Of a stretch of 44,582 bases of DNA, positions 19,636-29,905 are shown piece by piece. The notes beneath the pieces are model-generated. The model was not told where the DNA came from. It searched no databases and was given only the letters and a program-made list of their open reading frames with translations. The translations under genes were made by a program, and so were the position numbers. The DNA is from an uncultured Pelagibacteraceae bacterium. Lineage in GTDB: Bacteria > Pseudomonadota > Alphaproteobacteria > Pelagibacterales > Pelagibacteraceae. The stretch spans positions 1-44,582 of the forward strand of contig CACLQJ010000006.1 of the NCBI GenBank assembly GCA_902609065.1, in the 5' to 3' direction. The number at the start of each line of letters is the position of its first letter. Within the stretch, counting starts at the first letter, position 1.

Positions 19636-21988
19636 TTTTAAATTTTTAGTATATATTTTTATGTTTGTTATTTTTAATAATTCTTCGATTTCAGATGAAT
19701 TTGAGCTAAAATCAAACACTATTAATGTATCAGATGGTGGAAATATAGTTAATGCTTCTGGAAAAGTTGAGGTGAAGTCAAATAACAATTTAACTATAAA
19801 AAGTGACAAATCTATCTTAGATAAAAAAAAATCATTGCTAACTTCCTCTGGAAATGTCGTTTTAATAGATAAAGAAAATAACTTAAAAATTAAGTCTAAT
19901 AAAATAATATTTAATAGGTTAAAAAATATAATTATTATTCAGGGCGATTCAGAGATTATTTTTAAGGATATATATAACTTAAAGTCGTCAGAGATTATTT
20001 ATAACAAAAAAACTAATATAATATTTTCAGATAAAAAATCTAATCTAATTGATAAATATGGTAATTTAATAAAGTTTGATAAATTTGAATTAAATTTAAA
20101 TAAAAAATTAGCAAAAGTGTTTCTGTTAGATTTAGTTGATTTTGAAAAAAATCAATTTTTATTAGATGAAGCATATATAGATTTGGAAAAGGAAGAAATC
20201 GCAGGTAAAGATTTAAAATTATTTTTTGACAAATCAATACTTGGAAATATTGAAAACGATCCAAGAATTTATGGAAACTCAGTCATAAACAATGTTAATG
20301 AAACTTTAATAAGTAAAGGAGTATTTACATCGTGTAAATTTAATGAAGATGAAAAATGTCCACCGTGGGAAATGAGAGCAGAAGAAATAAGGCATGACAA
20401 GAAGAAAAAAATTATCGAATATAAAAATGCATATTTAAGAATATATGACAAACCTGTTATTTATTTTCCTTTTTTCTTCCACCCAGATCCAACAGTCAAA
20501 AGACAAAGTGGTTTTTTAACCCCTAAAATAAATAATTCAACTTTTCTTGGTAGTTCATTACAAATTCCGTATTATAATGCTCTTTCGGATGACAAAGATT
20601 TTACTTTGACTCCTCGTATATTTTTTAATGATAGATTTTTGCTACAAAGTGAGTTTAGACAGGTTTATAAAAAATCTGATATTATTTTAGATCATAGTAT
20701 AAAATTAGATAAAGAGAATTCAAAAACCCATTTTTTTGGAAATTTTTTTAGTAAAAACAATGAAAATAACTTTGAAATAAATTTAGAAACTGTTTCAAAT
20801 CGAAATTATCTTAAGAAATATGATATTAATTCAAATTTAGTTAAAAACCAAACGTCTTTAAATACTTATATAAATTATGAGGAAGCTAGAGAAGATAGTT
20901 ATTTTAGTTCATCATTTGAAGTTTTTGAAGATTTGACCGCTTTAAGGTCAGATAGTTATGAGTTTGTTTATCCAACTTTTGATTATAGGTCTGAAATAAA
21001 TACAAATTTTAATGGCAAACTTGATTTAAAAGTATCTGGCCATCAGAAAAAATACCAAACCAATCGTTATGATGGGATATTAGTGAATAATTTATTTTAT
21101 GACTCAAATAGTAATATTTCTAAACAAGGTTTCGTAGATAATTATTCTTTAATTATTAAAAACGTGAATACTAAGGGAGGAAATTCATCTACTCTAAAGG
21201 AAGATTATGATAATAAACTTCTTTCTGGATTAATTTTTAATAGAGAATATCCTTTAAAAAAAATAAGTAAAAACTCAATAGATTATTTGACGCCGAAAAT
21301 TTCAGCAAGATTTGCGCCTGGAGAAACTAAAAACATAAGCGATGCTGATAAAAGAATTGATTATATAAGTTTATTTAACGCTGACAGACTTAATGACAAC
21401 ACAGTTTTAGAAGGAGGAGAGTCATTAACAATAGGAGCTGATTACAAACTAAATATACAAAATAGAGAAGTCTTAAATTTTTCAGGTGGTCAAGTATTTA
21501 GATTAAAAAATGAAGATGATATGCCTAAAAGCAGCACGATAGGTAACAAACGATCAGATATTATTGGAAATCTCAAGTATAGTCCATCAAATACTTTTAA
21601 CTTTGACTATTCATTCTCGGTAGATAAAAATTTAAAAGATCTTAATTATAACTACGCAGAGACAAATTTTTTAGTAAATAATTTTATGACTTCTTTTAAA
21701 TATTTGTCTGATGGAAATAGTATAAATAATAAGAGCTACATCTCAAATCAAACAAAATATAATTTTGATGAGCAAAACTCTTTTGGATTTAGTACTAATA
21801 AAAATTTGGATACAAATCTAACTGAGTATTATGATTTAGTTTATCAATATAAAAATGATTGTTTGGCTGCTTCAATAGAATATAAAAAAACTTATTACGA
21901 TGACATTGATTTAGACCCAGATGAAAATATATTTTTTTCAGTAACAATAATACCATTTGGAAGTTTAAATTCACCTAATTTAAATTAA
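19625..21988 (+). CDS. lptD: LPS assembly protein LptD
   Basis: OstA-like N-domain repeats (NASGKVEVKSNNNLTIKSDK), CPPWEMRAEEIRHDKKKKIIEYKNAYLRIYDKPVIYFPFFFHPDPTVKRQSGFLTP. Confidence 0.95.
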   Translation: MKNSFKFLVYIFMFVIFNNSSISDEFELKSNTINVSDGGNIVNASGKVEVKSNNNLTIKSDKSILDKKKSLLTSSGNVVLIDKENNLKIKSNKIIFNRLKNIIIIQGDSEIIFKDIYNLKSSEIIYNKKTNIIFSDKKSNLIDKYGNLIKFDKFELNLNKKLAKVFLLDLVDFEKNQFLLDEAYIDLEKEEIAGKDLKLFFDKSILGNIENDPRIYGNSVINNVNETLISKGVFTSCKFNEDEKCPPWEMRAEEIRHDKKKKIIEYKNAYLRIYDKPVIYFPFFFHPDPTVKRQSGFLTPKINNSTFLGSSLQIPYYNALSDDKDFTLTPRIFFNDRFLLQSEFRQVYKKSDIILDHSIKLDKENSKTHFFGNFFSKNNENNFEINLETVSNRNYLKKYDINSNLVKNQTSLNTYINYEEAREDSYFSSSFEVFEDLTALRSDSYEFVYPTFDYRSEINTNFNGKLDLKVSGHQKKYQTNRYDGILVNNLFYDSNSNISKQGFVDNYSLIIKNVNTKGGNSSTLKEDYDNKLLSGLIFNREYPLKKISKNSIDYLTPKISARFAPGETKNISDADKRIDYISLFNADRLNDNTVLEGGESLTIGADYKLNIQNREVLNFSGGQVFRLKNEDDMPKSSTIGNKRSDIIGNLKYSPSNTFNFDYSFSVDKNLKDLNYNYAETNFLVNNFMTSFKYLSDGNSINNKSYISNQTKYNFDEQNSFGFSTNKNLDTNLTEYYDLVYQYKNDCLAASIEYKKTYYDDIDLDPDENIFFSVTIIPFGSLNSPNLN

Positions 21989-21994
21989 TTAGTC

Positions 21995-22927
21995 ATGAAA
22001 AAACTATTTACTTTTTTTTTATTTTTTATAATTTATTTAACGAACATCACTATAGCTAACGAAATTAAAATTCTATTTAAGTTAGAAAATGAAATTATTA
22101 CTAATCAAGATGTTATTAATGAAGCCAATTATTTAATATCCTTAAATAATAAACTAATATCTTTAGATAAAAAAAAATTAAATCAAATTGCTATAAATTC
22201 AATTATTAAAGAAAAGATAAAATATTTGGAATTGATTAAATATTTTGAAATAGAAGAAAGTACAAAAGAAGTAGATAAGTTTGTATTTAAAGAATTATAT
22301 AATCGTTTGAATGTAAACGACTTAGCTGCATTAAAGCAATATTTTGCTCTTTATGGTTTAAATATTAATCAAGTTAAATTTAAAATTAAAGTGGAATTGT
22401 TTTGGAATAAATTAATATATGATAAATACTATTCTAAAATTTCTATAAATAAAGAAGAATTAAAAAAAAAGATACTAAAAGACTTTAATAAAAAAAAACA
22501 AATTGATGAGTACTTTTTAAAAGAAATATTATTTAATCTTGATGAAGGCGAGGAATTAAATACAAAATTTAACGCTATTAAGCAGACTATTAAGAAAACC
22601 GGTTTTGAAAATGCTGCTAATATTTATAGCTTGTCAGATACTTCAAAATTTGGAGGTGAAATTGGTTGGATAAGTAAATTACAATTATCAAAAAAAATAA
22701 CTACAGAGATAGATAGAATAGAAACAGGTGATTTTACAGATTATATACAAGTTGGTAATGGTTATTTAATTATAAAAGTTGACGATAAAAGAAAAATAAA
22801 ATCACAAATAGATCTAGATAAAGAAACTAATGTTTTAGCTCAAAAAGAAACTGATAGACAGCTTAACCAGTATTCAACTAATTATTTTAATAAATTAAAA
22901 AAAAATATTTTTATTTATGAATTATAA
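21995..22927 (+). CDS. surA: SurA-like periplasmic peptidyl-prolyl isomerase/chaperone
   Basis: Signal peptide, NEIKILFKLENEIITNQDVINEANYL, parvulin-like DTSKFGGEIGWISKLQLSKK, located between lptD and pdxA. Confidence 0.85.
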   Translation: MKKLFTFFLFFIIYLTNITIANEIKILFKLENEIITNQDVINEANYLISLNNKLISLDKKKLNQIAINSIIKEKIKYLELIKYFEIEESTKEVDKFVFKELYNRLNVNDLAALKQYFALYGLNINQVKFKIKVELFWNKLIYDKYYSKISINKEELKKKILKDFNKKKQIDEYFLKEILFNLDEGEELNTKFNAIKQTIKKTGFENAANIYSLSDTSKFGGEIGWISKLQLSKKITTEIDRIETGDFTDYIQVGNGYLIIKVDDKRKIKSQIDLDKETNVLAQKETDRQLNQYSTNYFNKLKKNIFIYEL

Positions 22928-23888
22928 ACCACTTATTGTAGTACTTGGTGAACCAAAAAGTGTATTTATAGAAATTTTTTTAAAAACATATAAAAATTTA
23001 AAAAATAAAATCAAAAGACCAATTATATTAATTGGTTCAATAAGGCATTTTAAAAAACAAATGAACTATTTTAAGTATAATTATTTTATTAATAAAGTAT
23101 CTATTGGAGAAACTTCATTAATTACTAATAATAATTATATAAATATAATAGATGTAAAATTGGTTATTAACAAACCATTTCAAAAAAATTATAAAAATGC
23201 AAATGCATATATAGAAAAATCGTTTAATATGGCACTTTGGTTGCTTAAAAACGGTAAAGCCATTGGATTGCTAAATGGTCCCATTTCAAAAAAAAAATTT
23301 CTTAAAAAATCTTATGCTGGAATTACAGAATTTCTCCAAAAAAAAACTGTTTCTAAAAATGTTGCAATGTTAATTTACAATAAAGAATTAAGTGTAAGTC
23401 CAGTAACAACTCATGTCCCAATAAAACATGTAGCTAAAAAAATTACAAAAAAAATGATTATTAAAAAAATAATGTTACTCAATGAATTTTATTTAAAATA
23501 TTTAAATTTAAAACCAAATATAGCAGTTTTAGGGTTAAATCCTCATTGTGAAACAACAGATGATTATAGTGAGGAAAAAAAAATAATAGAACCGGCAATT
23601 ATTTATTTAAAAAAGAAAAAAATCAGAATTAATGGACCATTTTCTGCAGATACTTTCTTTTTAAATTATAAATACAATGATATTAACTTAGTAGTTGGCA
23701 TGTACCATGATCAAGTTTTAACTCCTATAAAATCTTTATTTAAATTTAATGCAATAAATATAACTGCAGGACTTCCTTTTTTGAGAGTTTCTCCAGATCA
23801 CGGTCCTAATGAAGGGATGATATCTAAAAATTTATCTGATCCTACCTCGCTAATGAAATCAATACTTTTTTTCGAAAAAAAATTGTGA
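22917..23888 (+). CDS. pdxA: 4-hydroxythreonine-4-phosphate dehydrogenase
   Basis: LNGPISKKKF, VTTHVPIKHV, LGLNPHCETTDDYSEEKKIIEPAI, GPFSADTFF, VVGMYHDQVLTPIKSLF, GLPFLRVSPDHG. Confidence 0.93.
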   Translation: MNYKPLIVVLGEPKSVFIEIFLKTYKNLKNKIKRPIILIGSIRHFKKQMNYFKYNYFINKVSIGETSLITNNNYINIIDVKLVINKPFQKNYKNANAYIEKSFNMALWLLKNGKAIGLLNGPISKKKFLKKSYAGITEFLQKKTVSKNVAMLIYNKELSVSPVTTHVPIKHVAKKITKKMIIKKIMLLNEFYLKYLNLKPNIAVLGLNPHCETTDDYSEEKKIIEPAIIYLKKKKIRINGPFSADTFFLNYKYNDINLVVGMYHDQVLTPIKSLFKFNAINITAGLPFLRVSPDHGPNEGMISKNLSDPTSLMKSILFFEKKL

Positions 23889-24670
23889 AGCTAAAACCAA
23901 AAAAAAGTTTAGGCCAAAATTTTTTAGTAGATAATAATATATTAAATATTATTACAAATTTAGGAAATATAAATGAAAGAAGTACTATCTTAGAAATAGG
24001 TCCTGGAACAGGGAATTTAACTGAAAAGCTAATTTCGAAAAATCCTAAAAAAATTATTCTTATAGAAAAAGATAAGAGTTTAAGTCTGTTTTTGAAAAAA
24101 AAGTTTGGTGATAAAATAGAAATACTTAATAAAGATATTTTAGAGATACCAATTATAGATTTTCAATATAAAAATTTAGTTATCTTCGGCAATCTTCCAT
24201 TTAATATTGCTTCTGAAATTCTTATTAAAATAATAAAGTGTAATGAGAATTTTTACTATGAAAAACTCGTATTTATGTTTCAAAAAGAGGTAGCGGAAAG
24301 GATAATTGCTAAACAAAACACTAAAAGTTATGGGAGAATTTCTATTATTTCACAATGGAAACTAGATATAAAAAAAATAAAAAATATTGGTCCAAATTGC
24401 TTTTACCCAAAACCAAGAGTATTAAGTTCTATATTAGAATTTGCACCAAAAAAAAATTTCATTAAATTTAAAGAAATTCAAAGTTTGGAGCACATTTCTA
24501 AAACTTTTTTTAGATATAGACGAAAAATGATTAAAAAACCACTAAAGTTACTTTTTAGTGATATAGAGGCTATTTCAAAAAAGATGCAAATAAACTTAAA
24601 AGATAGACCCCAAAAATTAAGTCCTGATATATATTATAAAATTTGCGAAGAGTATGAAAGGTTACTTTAG
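23885..24670 (+). CDS. rsmA: 16S rRNA (adenine1518-N6/1519-N6)-dimethyltransferase
   Basis: PKKSLGQNFLVDNNIL, ILEIGPGTGNLTEKL, FGNLPFNIASEILIK, FMFQKEVAERI. Confidence 0.96.
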   Translation: MKLKPKKSLGQNFLVDNNILNIITNLGNINERSTILEIGPGTGNLTEKLISKNPKKIILIEKDKSLSLFLKKKFGDKIEILNKDILEIPIIDFQYKNLVIFGNLPFNIASEILIKIIKCNENFYYEKLVFMFQKEVAERIIAKQNTKSYGRISIISQWKLDIKKIKNIGPNCFYPKPRVLSSILEFAPKKNFIKFKEIQSLEHISKTFFRYRRKMIKKPLKLLFSDIEAISKKMQINLKDRPQKLSPDIYYKICEEYERLL

Positions 24671-25294
24671 TAATTTGTTTACATGATTATAAATTTTATC
24701 CTTATCATAACTTACATCGATATCTTTTAATTTTTTTTTTATAATGACTTCAATTTCTTGAAAACAAGTTTCTAGATCGTCATTTATAACAACAAAATCA
24801 TAATCAGTCCATCGCTTGACATCATTATCAAATTTTTTCATCCTTTCATTAATAATTATTTCGTCATTGTTTTCTCTTTCTGAAAGTCTACTTAATAATA
24901 CTTTTTTTGTAGGCGGTAATATAAAAATTGTTATTAATTTAAACTCAAGATTTTTATTTTTAATTTGTTTCGTACCTTGCCAGTCAATATCGAATATGAC
25001 ATTTTTACCTTTTTTCAATGTATCGATTACTTTTTTTTTTGAAGATCCATATAAATTATTAAAAACCTCAGCATATTCTAATAATTCATTTTTTTTAATT
25101 AATTCGTTAAAGTCTAAGGTATTTATAAAATAGTAATCTTTACCATTTTCTTCGCTAAGTCTGGGTATCCTCGTGGTATAGGAAATGGAAATTTCAAAAT
25201 TTTCAAAAGAACTTAATTTTTTTACTAAAGTAGTTTTACCGGCACCTGATGGAGAAGACAAAATAATTATAGCTCCGTCACTTTTAGACGACAT
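24662..25294 (-). CDS. gmk: Guanylate kinase
   Basis: IILSSPSGAGKTTLVKKL, ISYTTRIPRLSEENGKDYYFI, EYAEVFNNLYGSSKK, FDIDWQGTKQIK. Confidence 0.96.
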   Translation of the reverse strand: MSSKSDGAIIILSSPSGAGKTTLVKKLSSFENFEISISYTTRIPRLSEENGKDYYFINTLDFNELIKKNELLEYAEVFNNLYGSSKKKVIDTLKKGKNVIFDIDWQGTKQIKNKNLEFKLITIFILPPTKKVLLSRLSERENNDEIIINERMKKFDNDVKRWTDYDFVVINDDLETCFQEIEVIIKKKLKDIDVSYDKDKIYNHVNKLLK

Positions 25295-25304
25295 TTGCTT
25301 TTTT

Positions 25305-25544
25305 TTAATTAGCTTTATTCTCTATGAATTTTATAGCATCACCAACAGTAAGAATTTTTTCGGCCTCACTATCAGATATTTCCGATCCAAATTCTTCTTC
25401 AAAAGCCATTACTAATTCAACGGTATCCAAACTATCAGCTCCTAGATCATCTATAAAACTTGACTGATCAGTCACTTTAGCTTCCTCAATACCTAGATGA
25501 TCAGCTACAATTTTTTTAACTTTATTTGAAATTTCGTTAGACAT
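25305..25544 (-). CDS. acpP: Acyl carrier protein
   Basis: [53 protein letters not shown], with DSL phosphopantetheine motif. The start is trimmed from the tracked 25583. Confidence 0.97.
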   Translation of the reverse strand: MSNEISNKVKKIVADHLGIEEAKVTDQSSFIDDLGADSLDTVELVMAFEEEFGSEISDSEAEKILTVGDAIKFIENKAN

Positions 25545-25579
25545 ATTAATAAAACTTATTAAATTAATAATAATGTTTG

Positions 25580-26314
25580 TCAAGCCATATACATGCCTCC
25601 ATTAACATGAATTGTTTCCCCAGTTATATAAGATGCTGTATCAGATGATAAAAAGGCAACAGAATTCGATACGTCTATTCCTGTGCCTAGTTTGTTCATT
25701 GGTATTCTGGATACTAAAGTATTTCGGAAATCCTCAGAGATTTTATCGGTCATTTTTGTTTGAATAAATCCAGGAGATACACAATTTATAGTAATATTTT
25801 TTTTTGCATATTCTATTGCAAGACTTTTGGACATTGCAATTATACCTGCTTTAGATGCAGAATAATTTGACTGACCAAGATTCCCTGTATGGCCAACAAT
25901 AGAAGTTACGTTGACTATTCTACCGTATTTATTTTTTAACATTTTTTTAATAGCAAATTTACATAAATAGAAAGTAGAACTTAAATTAATGTCTATCACT
26001 TTTTTCCATTCCTCATTTTTCATTCTGAGTGATAAGTTGTCTATTGTAATTCCAGCATTATTAATTAATACGTCAAGCCCAGATAATTCACTTGAAGCTT
26101 TTTCAATTAATTGGTCAATTTCACCATGATTTGATAGATCAAATTTGATGGTTTTTAAATTTGAAAATTTTTTTTTTAGATCTTTGAGTTTCTCTTCATT
26201 AGTTCCAGTTCCTAAAATTGAACCTCCTAAAGAGGAAAACTTTTCTACTAGAGAATTACCAATTCCACCTGTTGCCCCAGTAATTAATATTTTTTTACCT
26301 TTAAAATTTATCAT
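25580..26314 (-). CDS. fabG: 3-oxoacyl-ACP reductase
   Basis: [66 protein letters not shown]. Confidence 0.96.
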   Translation of the reverse strand: MINFKGKKILITGATGGIGNSLVEKFSSLGGSILGTGTNEEKLKDLKKKFSNLKTIKFDLSNHGEIDQLIEKASSELSGLDVLINNAGITIDNLSLRMKNEEWKKVIDINLSSTFYLCKFAIKKMLKNKYGRIVNVTSIVGHTGNLGQSNYSASKAGIIAMSKSLAIEYAKKNITINCVSPGFIQTKMTDKISEDFRNTLVSRIPMNKLGTGIDVSNSVAFLSSDTASYITGETIHVNGGMYMA

Positions 26315-27243
26315 TTCAAAAAATCAATATTACTTATATCTTCCTCGTTATTTATTGCACTAACTTTCACATTCCTATCAATTCTTCTAATTAAACCTGA
26401 TAAAATCTTGCCAGGTCCAATTTCAATAAAATTGGTAACACCATTTTTTATCATAAAATTTATTGTTTCTCGCCAACGAACTTTACTTTCAATTTGTTGA
26501 ATTAACAAATTTTTAATTAGTAAATTATTATTAATCTCGTCTGCTGTAACATTTGAGATCAATGTATTTTGAAATTCATTATAATTAATTTTTTCTAATT
26601 CAACTTTCATTGTTTCTGTTGCTTTTCTCATTAATTTACAATGAAACGGTGCGCTAACAGATAATTTAATATTTTTAATTTTAATTAAATTTAGATAAAT
26701 AGATAACTTATTAATATTGGAAGTGGTGCCACTCAACACTATTTGACCATTAGAGTTATCATTCGCTATAAAGCATTCAAACTCTTTTTTTTTTTCATTT
26801 ATTATATTTTCTATTAACTTTAATTCTGAACCTAATACAGCTAACATACCCCCTTCACCGTTTGGAATTGCGTCTTGCATTGCTTTACCTCTTAATTTTA
26901 AAATTTTTAAAGTGGTTTCAAAATTTATAACACCAGAACAAGACAATGCTGAATATTCTCCTAATGAATGCCCAGCAAAATATTTTGCTTTATTTAAATC
27001 GATATTAAACTCTTTCTTTAAGACTTGAAAGATTGAGTAGCTTATTAGAAAAATTGCAGGCTGGGTATTTTCTGTTAAATCTAATTTATCAGAGGGACCC
27101 TCAAGTATTAATTTTGATAAAGGGTAATTTAATAAATCATCTGCTTTTTTAAAGTTTGTTTTAAATATCTCAAACCTTTTATAAAATTGATAAGCCATTC
27201 CAACACTCTGAGACCCTTGACCTGGAAATATTACAGAAAACAT
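26311..27243 (-). CDS. fabD: Malonyl-CoA:ACP transacylase
   Basis: VIFPGQGSQSVGM, FAGHSLGEYSALSCSG, SAPFHCKLM. Confidence 0.96.
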   Translation of the reverse strand: MFSVIFPGQGSQSVGMAYQFYKRFEIFKTNFKKADDLLNYPLSKLILEGPSDKLDLTENTQPAIFLISYSIFQVLKKEFNIDLNKAKYFAGHSLGEYSALSCSGVINFETTLKILKLRGKAMQDAIPNGEGGMLAVLGSELKLIENIINEKKKEFECFIANDNSNGQIVLSGTTSNINKLSIYLNLIKIKNIKLSVSAPFHCKLMRKATETMKVELEKINYNEFQNTLISNVTADEINNNLLIKNLLIQQIESKVRWRETINFMIKNGVTNFIEIGPGKILSGLIRRIDRNVKVSAINNEEDISNIDFLK

Positions 27244-27330
27244 TTAAAATATTATCTATTTTATATATTTTTAGGTGTTGTAATTAAAGTATTATAATAG
27301 TATATCCTCACTTTTTATAAAGAATCCGAT

Positions 27331-27687
27331 ATGAATTTATACGAACACACCATCGTTGCTAGACAAGACACTACACAAATACAAATTAATCAATTAAAAG
27401 AAAAATATGTTAAAATAATTGAAAAATTCGAGGGTAAAATTGTAAAATCGGAAGATTGGGGTCTAATATATTTATCTTACATTATTAAAAATAACAAAAA
27501 AGGAAATTTTATTCACTTTAAGCTTGAGGGTGATGGGAAAATGATCAACGAACTTGAGAAAAATGAAAAAATTGACAAAAATTTATTGAGATTTTTGACT
27601 GTAAAAGTCAAAAAATTTAATCTTGAAGAAAATTATTTTAATAAACCTGATAAACAAGAGTCATTAAATCATGATGAAAAAAAATAA
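27331..27687 (+). CDS. rpsF: 30S ribosomal protein S6
   Basis: [25 protein letters not shown], rpsF-rpsR-rplI order. Confidence 0.95.
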   Translation: MNLYEHTIVARQDTTQIQINQLKEKYVKIIEKFEGKIVKSEDWGLIYLSYIIKNNKKGNFIHFKLEGDGKMINELEKNEKIDKNLLRFLTVKVKKFNLEENYFNKPDKQESLNHDEKK

Positions 27688-27937
27688 ACGTAAACAATCT
27701 CAAAGCAATTTTTCTAAACTAAGTATTTTTCAACCAAATAAATATAAATTTAAAAAAAAATGTCCATTATCTGGAAAAGGAGCTCCAGTGGTTGACTATA
27801 AAAATATAAGATTATTAAAAAAATACGTAACAGAAAATGGAAAAATCCTTCCATCTCGAATTACCTCTGTGTCTCAAAAAAAACAAAGAGAATTATCAAT
27901 TTCAATTAAAAGGGCTAGAAATTTAGGTCTACTATAA
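27671..27937 (+). CDS. rpsR: 30S ribosomal protein S18
   Basis: [58 protein letters not shown]. Confidence 0.97.
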   Translation: MMKKNKRKQSQSNFSKLSIFQPNKYKFKKKCPLSGKGAPVVDYKNIRLLKKYVTENGKILPSRITSVSQKKQRELSISIKRARNLGLL

Positions 27938-28395
27938 TGAAAGTTATACTTTTAGAAAATATTAGAAAAATAGGTTCAATTGGTGAAATAATAGACGTTA
28001 AAAGGGGTTTTGCTAGAAACTATCTTATATCACAAAAAAAAGCGTTATTTGCTTCAAAAAAAAATGTTGAAGAAGTAGCAAAAATGAAAAAAGATCTCGG
28101 GAAAAAAGATTTAGAGAGGAAGAGGTTAGCCAAAGATATATCAGACAAAATTAAAGATAAAATTTTTGATATCAAAAAACTAAGTACTGAAAATAAAGAA
28201 TTGTATGGTTCAGTTAAACCAACTGAAATATCAAACTTATTGCTAGCTAAAGAAAAATTAGAAGTTAATTCAGCAATGATACAACCTATTAAAGAAATTA
28301 AATCATTAGGAAAGTTTAAAGTGTTGATTAGTCTTCATTCAGAAGTGCAATTTTCTATATTTATCAATGTTCTTCCAGAGGAAGAAAAAGCTTAA
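27937..28395 (+). CDS. rplI: 50S ribosomal protein L9
   Basis: [37 protein letters not shown]. Confidence 0.97.
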   Translation: MKVILLENIRKIGSIGEIIDVKRGFARNYLISQKKALFASKKNVEEVAKMKKDLGKKDLERKRLAKDISDKIKDKIFDIKKLSTENKELYGSVKPTEISNLLLAKEKLEVNSAMIQPIKEIKSLGKFKVLISLHSEVQFSIFINVLPEEEKA

Positions 28396-28466
28396 TTTAT
28401 ACATTCTTTTCCCCAAGATTTATTTGTACTTGATGCTAGTACGATAATTTAATAACTTGAACAAGA

Positions 28467-29882
28467 ATGGTTTCGTTAGGTGTAATCAAAAACAATTTAG
28501 AAGAATTACCAAATAATATTGAGGCTGAACAATCAATAATTGGTTCAATACTAATTTCAAACGAAATATTTGACGAAATTAATACCATTGTTTATTCAAA
28601 TAATTTTTACGACCCAATGCATCAGCGTATATTCAATGCAATAGAAAAACTAATTTATAGCGGAATGTTAGCAAATCCAATTACATTAAAGAATTATTTT
28701 GAAAATGATGAAGACAAAATAAATATACCTGATTACTTGGTAAAAATTACAAAATTTTCAACCTCAACAAGACAGGCTATAGAATATTCAAAAATAGTGT
28801 ATGATTTATTTGTCAAAAGAGAGCTAATAAAACTTTCTGAAGAGATAATTGATACAGCAAAGTTGAATGATATAGAAAAAAATAGTCAGACCATAATCGA
28901 AAACTCTGAAAAAACTTTATTTGATCTTGCTGAGAAGGGCTCCTTTTCGTCTACAATCGTTAAATTTGATGAAGCTTTAAAACAAACAATTGAAATGGCT
29001 TCAACTGCTTATAAAAATGAAGAAGGTATTGTTGGGGTACCCTCTGGCTTGAAAGATTTAGATGAGAAACTAGGAGGTTTACATAAATCTGATTTGGTAA
29101 TAATTGCAGGAAGACCATCGATGGGTAAAACTGCATTGGCAACAAATATAGCTTTTAATGCTGCAAAAAAATTTCAACAAGACGCAAAAAAAACTTCAGT
29201 TGCTTTTTTTTCACTTGAAATGTCTTCTGAACAACTTTCAACTAGGATATTAGCCGAGCAATCAAGAATAAAATCAAATGATATTAGACGAGGTAGGATT
29301 TCAGAAGATCAATTTGACAAATTTATTGAAACATCAAAAGATATATCAGAACTTCCTTTATATATTGATGAGACACCTGCAATAAGTATTGCTGCTTTAA
29401 GCAATAGAGCAAGAAGAATTAAAAGAATTTATGGTCTAGATTTAATTGTAGTAGATTACATACAGTTAATGACTGCAATAAAATCTAAAAAAGACGGTAG
29501 AGTTCAGGAGATCTCAGAAATTACTCAAGGTTTAAAAGCTTTAGCTAAAGAGCTTTCTGTGCCAGTACTTGCATTATCTCAACTTTCGAGAGCTGTAGAA
29601 CAAAGAGATAACAATAAACCAGTACTAGCAGATTTACGAGAATCGGGATCAATCGAACAAGATGCCGATGTAGTAATGTTTGTTTACAGAGAAGCATATT
29701 ATCTTGAACGAAAAGAGCCAAGACCGGCAACAGTCGAGTACGCCGAGTGGCAAGCCAAAATGAGTGAGGTATCAAATTTGGCCGAAATAATAGTTGGAAA
29801 ACAAAGACATGGACCTACAGGTAACGTTTTTCTTGAGTTTGAGGCAATGTTTACAAAATTTAAAGATATTCAAAATAATTAG
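28467..29882 (+). CDS. dnaB: Replicative DNA helicase
   Basis: NIEAEQSIIGSILIS, DLVIIAGRPSMGKTALATNIAFNAA, DLIVVDYIQLM, LRESGSIEQDADVVMFVYRE. Confidence 0.97.
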   Translation: MVSLGVIKNNLEELPNNIEAEQSIIGSILISNEIFDEINTIVYSNNFYDPMHQRIFNAIEKLIYSGMLANPITLKNYFENDEDKINIPDYLVKITKFSTSTRQAIEYSKIVYDLFVKRELIKLSEEIIDTAKLNDIEKNSQTIIENSEKTLFDLAEKGSFSSTIVKFDEALKQTIEMASTAYKNEEGIVGVPSGLKDLDEKLGGLHKSDLVIIAGRPSMGKTALATNIAFNAAKKFQQDAKKTSVAFFSLEMSSEQLSTRILAEQSRIKSNDIRRGRISEDQFDKFIETSKDISELPLYIDETPAISIAALSNRARRIKRIYGLDLIVVDYIQLMTAIKSKKDGRVQEISEITQGLKALAKELSVPVLALSQLSRAVEQRDNNKPVLADLRESGSIEQDADVVMFVYREAYYLERKEPRPATVEYAEWQAKMSEVSNLAEIIVGKQRHGPTGNVFLEFEAMFTKFKDIQNN

Positions 29883-29905
29883 TTTTAATTATATAAACTA
29901 ATTAA

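Noticed and set aside
27244-27330. Possible structured rpsF leader (S6:S18-binding motif) or promoter TATAAT near 27290
   Set aside because: A TATAAT-like string is present, but AT content is so high that it is uninformative, and I could not identify the S6:S18 leader motif.
28396-28466. rplI-dnaB intergenic spacer as a tRNA or ncRNA
   Set aside because: 71 nt with no cloverleaf-type arms or CCA end; only a promoter/RBS region is supportable.
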